Origin: Sepioteuthis lessoniana
Taxonomy: Eukaryota; Mollusca; Cephalopoda; Myopsida; Loliginidae
Direction of reading: 5' to 3'
NCBI GenBank assembly: GCA_963585895.1
Contig: OY757913.1
Location: forward strand, 105,026,568 to 105,090,567
Length of the DNA: 64,000 nucleotides
Shown: positions 57,571-64,000 of the stretch, one piece after another
Layout of the letters: every line of letters starts with the position of its first letter
Numbering within the stretch: the stretch's first letter is position 1
The notes under the pieces: model-generated
Database searches by the model: none
What the model saw: only the letters and a program-made list of their open reading frames with translations
Told to the model about the DNA's origin: nothing
Program-made: the position numbers and the translations under genes

Positions 57571-57857
57571 TTCATGACCTAGCTACAGATGGCTGCGAAT
57601 CAAATTCAAAAGAAAAACCCGACAAACTCTCTTTCATCAACGCAACACGCTGTCGCCACAATCATAAAATCCTATACGAACTTAATGTAAGTAAGAACGA
57701 CTTATTTACGGACTCCGTTAACATGAACATACACACACCCTTAAACAAATTTATTTCCTTCTTGCCAAACTTTATTTTCCAAAAGGCCATTTACACATCA
57801 TGTATTTTATTTGCTTTCATATTCTGTTTTATGTATATTAAATTGTTTTTTGTTTAA
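57571..57857 (+). other. Candidate terminal exon of a membrane protein, weak
   Basis: A good acceptor-like tract (TTCCTTTCCTTCCTCAACT then AAAG) precedes 57571. One frame is open from 57528 to a TAA at 57855-57857. The last 95 codons include LSFINATRCRHNHKILYELN, with one N-glycosylation motif (NAT), and end with a strongly hydrophobic AIYTSCILFAFIFCFMYIKL close to the C-terminus, as in a tail-anchored or single-pass protein. There is no clear polyadenylation signal just after. I do not recognise it; chance or an envelope-like TE remnant is possible. Confidence 0.25.
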
Positions 57858-58351
57858 TGTTCGTTGTGTTCTATTCCATTTCTTTTACGCGATTGTAAAG
57901 TTTTGTGTTGTATTTGTAGTGGAAATAATTTAGAGAGCAATACCCGCAAAATACCGATGCATATCCACTGAAATAACAAAATACTACAACCCCCACAAGT
58001 TCCTGCACATTAGGGTTATGACTCAGTGTTGAGGTTATTAGGCATGTGTAGTCACCCACTTTGTTGCGATTAACTTCAGTTACCCAGAAGGTTGTACGTA
58101 TTTGGGTCCAAATTATGAGTCAGTTAATATGTTTGAAAATTACAAGAAATAAATGAGAATTCTCTGTGTTTAAAATATCTTATTAATGCTGACTTGAATT
58201 CTGTGTTGTTTACAAAGAATTATCTTTATTTGCGTAGAACCAACTTTTTCTTTCAAAGAAGAATGTCTTGAAAAAATCCACCGTGGATAGATGCTGAAAA
58301 CTTGCCATATTTTATGGAAATATTTTATTTTAAACCATTGTTTGTGTTTAT

Positions 58352-58595
58352 TACATGTGGTGTAATGGAAAAAGTATTAGACAACCACCTCGAAGTAAAT
58401 AAGTTATAACCCTATCCGAGTTATTACGTTTGCTTTCAGACTAATACCATTGCGAAAGGTATGAACCCTTTTATCCCTCCAGATAATCTGCGTAGACTGC
58501 GTAGTAAGTTAAATAGTGCCATTACAGTCATTCTACAAGGATGATATGGCCTAAGATAATTTACGAATTGATATGCCATAAAAGGTAGAAACCAA
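58352..58595 (+). repeat. SINE-2 copy, diverged
   Basis: ATGTGGTGTAATGGAAAAAG (head), CCATTGCGAAAGGTATGAAC (middle), a duplicated CTGCGTAGACTGCGTAG insert, and tail AATTGATATGCCATAAAAG. Confidence 0.75.
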
Positions 58596-58617
58596 AGCTG
58601 TGCTTTTAACATTTCTG

Positions 58618-59112
58618 CCAGAGCCCAGCTGGCTGAGGTTGTAAAATGCACTGACTCTGTAGAGGGTTACGACCCCTCTTAACAAAAGTCTTGGATATGA
58701 AATTTAACAATATGATCACAAGGCTTTTATAATTCTGGAGATTTAGGGAATACGGAGTACCCCTTATTTGCCATCGCTCCCAGTTCTTCTCTGGTCCGGA
58801 GTGGGAGCACGTGTTAGGGTTCTATCTATTAATCAAATAGAACTGTTTGACATTTAAAGTCAGCGCAAACAAACAATCATTTAAGTGTATGTTAATAAAT
58901 GAATTATGCTTAAAGGGATTGTCAGTGATACATAACAATAGTTATAACCATTTAATTTTGACTTATGTTAAATTGAATTGTTTGAAATAGAACTGTTTGA
59001 TCCTTTAAATGTGTGTATCGATAAATTGTGTTTACTAAATATAATATATATGTAAAATCAATATTTGGCATTAAATAATCAATAATAGTTGATATGTCAT
59101 AAAACCAAACTA
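58618..59112 (+). repeat. SINE-1 copy
   Basis: GAGCCCAGCTGGCTGAGG (head), CTGTAGAGGGTTACGACCCC, GTTCTTCTCTGGTCCGGAGT (body), middle, and tail GGCATTAAATAATCAATAAT. It follows SINE-2 in the same orientation with only about 22 bp between. Confidence 0.8.
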
Positions 59113-59554
59113 AGCCTAAACATTCACAAAAAAATCATTGATTCCAGGTGTTTAGTCGAAATGATTAACTATTTCCTACCGGTGGAAAATCATGTTATTC
59201 TAACAAAGGTAGCATTATACGTTTTTCATTTATTTGTTTGTCAAACAAGTTTTACACTATCTGAAATATTGGTACTACACAATGTTTTTGCTCTTTTCCT
59301 TCATTTGGAATGGTGCATCAAGTTAAATTTTGTAAATACCATCCAGCTTTTAAGTGTGTGCAAAATATATTCTATTTTTTTCGTTTTTTAGAAACTAAAT
59401 ATACAGCATACAATGGTTCTAAAGTTGTAAGTAATTACGTTGGAGATTTTTTTCACACGAGCAAACGATGCACTTTCGAAAAGACATAATGCCAACAGAA
59501 ATAAAATAGAAATATCATTCCCCAGATAATAGTAATTTATTAAGGTTTTTGCGT

Positions 59555-59790
59555 ATATGTGGCACAACACCGTATGAATGGGGCACCTAATGAGACTTGA
59601 ACTCATTCTTAGAAGATATGCTAGTCTAGTTTGCTAACCTGAAGAACTCAGTTCCCAAGATACTATCAAAGCTGGTGTTAGAACCCTTTAGAAAATCAGG
59701 ATTATCTAATTCTTTCTAGTAAGAGAAGTGTTCTCCCACACTTGGAAGAGTGTCGTAACACAATCACCCTCATTCATTTTGGCTTTTGGC
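59555..59790 (-). repeat. SINE-5 copy
   Basis: Reverse of the 5114-5225 fragment: GTGGCACAACACCGTATGAA, AATGAGACTTGAACTCATTC (reverse B box), TAGTTTGCTAACCTGAAGAA (reverse A-box side). Confidence 0.5.
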
Positions 59791-60140
59791 CAAGCCCGAC
59801 TTAGTAAATATCAGATCAGACAATATGGCGTCGAGGCTGATATTTTATTAAAGAAAGAAAATCTACGGTGACATAAAGCAAGACTGTTCGTACTTTACAA
59901 ATGTATAATTGGGTTATTTGATACGTTATCCTCAGTGGAAAATGCTACGATAATAAGCTACTTTCCTTTCACAGTTTCAATTTTAAGTTCTTGCTGAGTT
60001 TTTGTTCTTTTAATCTTTAGTTTTTTTTTTCTGATTTAAACGCCTTCATGATATTTAAGAGCGAATGGGTGGTCTTTGAATTTAGAAAATGGGGTCATTA
60101 GCATTTCTTTGGTGAAAAAATACAAATAGAATGAATATAT
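59791..60140. other. No recognised element
   Basis: AT-rich without motifs. Confidence 0.35.
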
Positions 60141-60149
60141 TTGTCTTAC

Positions 60150-60800
60150 AATTTAGCGTCTTTGTCGTGTTGGCTCCAAGGGCTCCTACAATGATTAGTA
60201 ACACCGTCATTTTCAGTTCTTACAACTGTTTTTTTTTATTCTTTCGCAAGGTCCACGTTTTTTGATAGCTTTTCAACTTTCACTTTCACTCTGTGGTCGT
60301 CTAGATAACAAATTATTTTCTTGTTAGCCCACATGTCGATATTCTAGCCTAGATGATTTGTTTCTATATAAATGTCCGAGAGAATTCGTTTTATTTTCCA
60401 GGATATATCCTTATTTAAGCATATACAATACGTTAGTATGATTAAATTTTAATCCCTGGCATAATTCCTAGTGAATCATTTTCCCCGCCCAGGCAAGTCT
60501 TGTCTTTTTGCACCAGTTTGTTATATTCACGTATTATCTGATTAAATGTTTCATCTCATTCATAAAATAGCCAACACTTGCTATTCTGTAGTATATAATC
60601 ATTTGTTTTTTTTACGGAATTACTTTTTATGCCATTATTTTGTGCTGATATCAAAATAGGTTCAGACTCTATCTTGATTTTTCGCTTCCTTAGCAATGTC
60701 CTTGTCATCTCATGTACACTTTCCTTAGTTTGTTGCTTGAAGTATCCGTACAGTAAATTTTCAATTTTTTTTAGTTTATGTTCCTGGTTGTCAACAAATT
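60150..60800 (-). pseudogene. Dong-like LINE 3' fragment, diverged
   Basis: Minus-strand reading from 60800: KKIENLLYGYFKQQTKESVH, MTRTLLRKRKIKIESEPILI, then a knuckle remnant (SKCWLFYE, DETFNQIIREYNKLVQKD), sequence equivalent to the endonuclease region with stops, and MTVLLIIVGALGANTTKT near the 3' end. The order matches the 38-42 kb copies, but the divergence is larger, so it is an older insertion or another subfamily. Confidence 0.7.
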
Positions 60801-60827
60801 ATTTCTGTTGATATTGCTGTTTCTTTG

Positions 60828-61400
60828 GTTTGGTTTGGTTTGGTTTTATGGCTTATCAACTATTGTAGGTTATTTAATGCCAAATCCTCTTTATACATAT
60901 ATACTAAATATATACGATTTGGTTTAGTTGGGTTTGGTTTGATTTTATGGCTTATCAACTATTGTAGGTTATTTAATCCCAAATCAACTTTATACATATA
61001 TATGATTTCGTTTGGTTTGGTTTTATGGCTTATCATCCATTGTAGGTTATTTAATACGAAATCCATTTTTATACATATAAACAATTTTATTTCAAATAAT
61101 TAAGTTTAACATAAGTACACTGTTTAAATGTCGAAAACAGTTCTATTTCTAATCATTCAGTTTAGTATAAATGCACTTGTTCCATTTAACATAGAGACAG
61201 GACCTTATCAGGTGCTGTCTCTCCTGGCCAGAATGGACCTGGAAGCGATAGTAATGTAGGGGTACTCAACATTCCCCAAAGCTCCAGCTTTTCTTGAGCC
61301 TCACTATCAGGTTATTTAGTGTTATATGCACGACACACGTTGAGGGAGTCTGCATGCAGTCGGTGTATTCCTCATCCCCAGCCGATTGGGCTAATTGTTC
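60828..61400 (-). repeat. SINE-1 copy with three tandem 3' modules
   Basis: Three tail modules of about 85-105 bp (GGTTTTATGGCTTATCAACT, then TAGGTTATTTAATGCCAAAT) occupy 60828-61085, followed by the middle, body (CTCCTGGCCAGAATGGACCT) and head (CTGCATGCAGTCGGTGTATT, CAGCCGATTGGGCTAA). Confidence 0.82.
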
Positions 61401-61554
61401 TTCCTCGCTCCTGTAATAAGTCTATTTTGCCCTTTTTTGAATAGTCTTCGGTTCTCTGTATTGTTTAATCAATTTGGTTCTCATTGCTGAAGAGTTCTCT
61501 CTCTCCTATTTTTCTTGACGTATAGTCTGTCTTTTCTGGTTTGTTTATTTTAAT

Positions 61555-61735
61555 GTTACATTAAACTTCGTTGACTATTTATTACCAGTGCCAAAGTTGT
61601 AGAAGAACAGAAAGGATAATTCCTAGCCGGGAAGATATGTGGTTTCATACTTTCCCCAATTGTATTAGTCCAATAGTGAACCTAATAGCTCAACTGGAGT
61701 TCGAACTCGCTTACATATACTAGGTCTGTGTTATG
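61555..61735 (-). repeat. SINE-2 copy, partial
   Basis: Tail TTTTAATGTTACATTAAACT, middle TAGCCGGGAAGATATGTGGT, and AACTGGAGTTCGAACTCGC (reverse B box). The head is cut off. Confidence 0.7.
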
Positions 61736-61799
61736 TCTTGCGGGTAAGGCTTTGGGAATCGTCATCAGTTTTCTTTTTATTTAGTCCATCTCTTTAAGT

Positions 61800-62270
61800 T
61801 CTCCATTATAAGAAAGGTCAAGGACATCTTACGGTGAGGACTACCAAAAGAGAACCTTTCGGATCAGTGCATGGGTTACTCAAGTGCAACATTAACGAAG
61901 GTGTTCGCGCGCGCGCGCGGACGGAGCGGACGTGTCACTCAGAGATGTCACAATAGCCCAGATGGGAAACAGGGCTAGCAATTTCAAATGAAGTCACGCA
62001 CCGGAAGCGCGCGGAGGATTTTGGGATTTTAAAAAAGTCAGTGAGTCGAGTTGAGACCTGCCTCGGGAGAAGACGTTTGACTTTCGCTTGCTCGCGGAGG
62101 CCTTGGGCAGGTGTCACTCGAGATGGGGGGGCAGATGAAAAAGCCAGAACAGCAAGAATATGTATCTCATTCCTTATGTCAAAGAACCTTTAAACTCAAA
62201 GGAAATAAAAAGTTTCCTATCTGAACTGAGACGTCGTTACGTGTTTTTCGAATTTCGAGATTCCTATGTT
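61800..62270 (+). mobile_element. LTR-like GC-rich repeat LTR-2
   Basis: Counterpart of 24426-24860 on the other strand. It contains a (CG)n run (GTTCGCGCGCGCGCGCGG, 61900-61920), the GATGTCACAATA block, GATTTTGGGATTTTAAAAAA, and AATAAA at 62204-62209. The CRE-type palindrome of the other copy is changed to TGAAGTCACG here. Ends not fixed. Confidence 0.5.
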
Positions 62271-62454
62271 CTATGTTATATATATATGTACTTTATATGT
62301 CTATTTCACACATAGCCGAACACATAATTTCTTTTTATCATGTAATTTTCAAATGGATAATTAAAGGATGATCCCATATAATGTACTAATTACAACATTC
62401 TACAATTTCTATTATCCCATTGAAATTCCATTTTTGCTAAAGTTATTCATTTGG

Positions 62455-62500
62455 TTTGCTTTTATGGCATATCAACTCGTGTAGGTTATTTAAAGGAAAA
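62455..62500 (-). repeat. SINE tail fragment
   Basis: GCTTTTATGGCATATCAACT and GTAGGTTATTTAAAGG are the shared SINE-1/SINE-2 tail; it directly adjoins the minisatellite. Confidence 0.65.
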
Positions 62501-62509
62501 TTACAACAC

Positions 62510-62760
62510 GAAGACGAAATTACTTTTGATACACTTTTGATACAACACAAAAACTTTTCCCAAACTCCAAAAACGAAATTGTTTTTGATACAGCACAAAA
62601 AGGTATTAATTTTTGTACACTACAAAAACGAAATTTCTTTTGATTCACAACAAAAACGAAATTGCTTTTGATACAATTCAAAAACGAAATTAATTTTGAT
62701 ACCCTCAAAAACCAAAATTACTTTTGATACAATACGAAAACCAAATTAATTTTGATACCC
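62510..62760. repeat. Minisatellite of about 32 bp
   Basis: About eight diverged units of CAAAAACGAAATTNCTTTTG followed by ATACAACA-type spacer. It begins immediately after the SINE tail fragment and ends at CCCTTGGCATTAATTC, itself like the SINE tail. Confidence 0.85.
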
Positions 62761-62775
62761 TTGGCATTAATTCTG

Positions 62776-62966
62776 GTTCATTCCCAACAGGTTTAAGTGA
62801 GATCTTAGTGATAAACCAGCTGACTTCAAGATGGTTCTCAAGAATAGATATACCAGAGCACAAGATGAAAATTATTGACACGTTTACGACATTTCTTACT
62901 TGCTACCAGCAGTTTAACCCTAAGAATATCTACCATACGTTAATAAGATTCGAAGCAAGCCACTGA
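62776..62966 (+). other. Candidate terminal exon, very weak
   Basis: GGTTCATTCCCAACAG looks like a splice acceptor, and the following frame stays open for about 59 codons (INQLTSRWFSRIDIPEHKMK, FTTFLTCYQQFNPKNIYHTL) to a TGA. No family recognised and no donor or polyadenylation signal nearby. Confidence 0.15.
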
Positions 62967-63130
62967 AAGATTCTGACTCTACCCACCGAAGAATTTCAAA
63001 AAGACAGTGTCAGTTGGCATGATGATAACTTCTGTTTTTTTATGCTCTTTTTTTTATATCCAGGTGAAATCATGATAGACTACCTGGAAAAAGGAAAAAT
63101 GGTGTTCATAAACCGCACTATCAATTAACA

Positions 63131-63370
63131 CCGGCCATTGGCCTATTAGTAAAGAGTTCGCCAATGGTCCGGGAGACAGCGTTTCAATCCCAGGTCGTTT
63201 CATAGTAAAGACTAAAAAAATGTTTCTTGATATCTCCTTGCTTAACACTCATCATTATAAGATACGTATCAAGAGTAGTGGAGCGATCCCAGGAAAGGAG
63301 TGGTGCCCTCCCCTACACCTCGATGTTGTAGCTATTGAAAAGGGAACCTTCGACTAAGGTCACCAACTTA
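63131..63370 (+). repeat. SINE-4 copy with full tRNA-like head
   Basis: GGCCATTGGCCTATTAGTAA (A-box region), GTTTCAATCCCAGGTCG (B box), body ending CTCCCCTACACCTCGATG and ACCTTCGACTAAGGTCACC. It shows the extreme 5' end that other copies lack. Confidence 0.82.
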
Positions 63371-63693
63371 TATAAATTAGGACAACTAAAGAAAGCATAA
63401 ATCCAAATGAACTTTTGTTCCAGAATGACGCATCCATTCACACTGCTCTGACTGCAGGTAATAAGGCAGCCAACACTGGCGTTTGATTGTTTTCTGCTAT
63501 TTTCTCCAGATTTAGCTCCATCTGACTTCGCCTCAAATTCCACCTGCTTGGACGCCATTTTAGAAACACTGATAAGGTCTTTTGTGTTTTGTAGTTGTTA
63601 TATAGACATCAGTGAGGACTATATTGAAAAATAGTGAAAAAACTATTTATTTCTTCGATTTCTGGGTGATGCTTATGACTTTTTGAATGACCC

Positions 63694-63726
<33 letters not shown>

Positions 63727-64000
63727 CGAAAATAATAATAGATTCTTTAAACCAGCATGTCCAGCATTCTTCGTCCATCCCAAAGTTTTACTGGATTGCA
63801 TTAGTCTGTGCTTTGAGGCTTCGTGTTTTAGGATTTTCCGAGGCATATACATTTGAAAAAGCCAGACTTAATGATTTGAACTTCGTCAAAAGCAAGGAAT
63901 GATTCAAAATCTTTCTCGATAAACAAACGGAACATAAATTCTACACAATATTTCTTATAAGTCAAATGATGTAAATTAAAACAACAAACGCTGATTCATT
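63371..64000. other. No recognised gene; (TATC)n at 63696-63727
   Basis: Frames of 71-81 codons lack motifs. Part of 63420-63560 on the minus strand has a GC-richer stretch with no identified relative. Confidence 0.4.

Overview
The window looks like intergenic or intronic DNA from a large, repeat-rich invertebrate genome. It is AT-rich, full of long (TA)n, (GA)n, (GATA)n and (CA)n microsatellites, and has one assembly gap (N run, 26301-26500). I found no intact host gene; nearly everything I can identify is a decayed transposable element (TE) or a SINE. Several tRNA-derived SINE families, two of which share a central domain, together with RTE-, jockey- and Dong-like LINEs and mariner copies suggest a mollusc, most likely a cephalopod. 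That assignment is an inference from repeat content and was not tested.

Layout. 1-6.5 kb: SINE-4, a solo LTR, two opposed pieces of an R4/Dong-like LINE, then AT-rich DNA. 6.5-12.1 kb: a jockey-like LINE 5' part on the minus strand, split by a deleted mariner, and a second mariner. 12.1-24 kb: tandem duplications, a third mariner, SINE-1 and SINE-2 copies, a 55-bp minisatellite, a Dong-like piece split by SINE-3, and RTE fragments. 24-37 kb: an RTE 3' end, a GC-rich LTR-like repeat, the N gap, a second solo LTR, many SINEs and a 340-bp palindrome encoding a Penelope-like fragment. 37.6-42 kb: a head-to-tail row of Dong-like copies, one carrying a Tc1-like transposon. 43-49.1 kb: a SINE-1 copy with a six-fold tandem module, and an RTE copy holding a SINE that itself holds a solo LTR, all with target-site duplications. 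50-64 kb: more SINEs, an RTE 3' end abutting a fourth mariner, a minus-strand Dong-like piece and the second GC-rich LTR-like repeat.

How the parts relate. The autonomous-type elements here (Dong-like, RTE-like, jockey-like, Penelope-like, mariner, Tc1-like) are all broken by stops, frameshifts or deletions. SINEs outnumber them. SINE-1 and SINE-2 share the same 3' tail, ending in CCAAA-type repeats, so they probably used the same LINE machinery. All four mariner copies lack the same central part of the transposase, so they form a non-autonomous family that must have been moved in trans. Repeated insertion into older repeats gives several datable nesting orders. Two or three short open stretches with plausible splice signals (27559-27666, 57571-57857, 62776-62966) are the only candidates for host exons, and they are weak.
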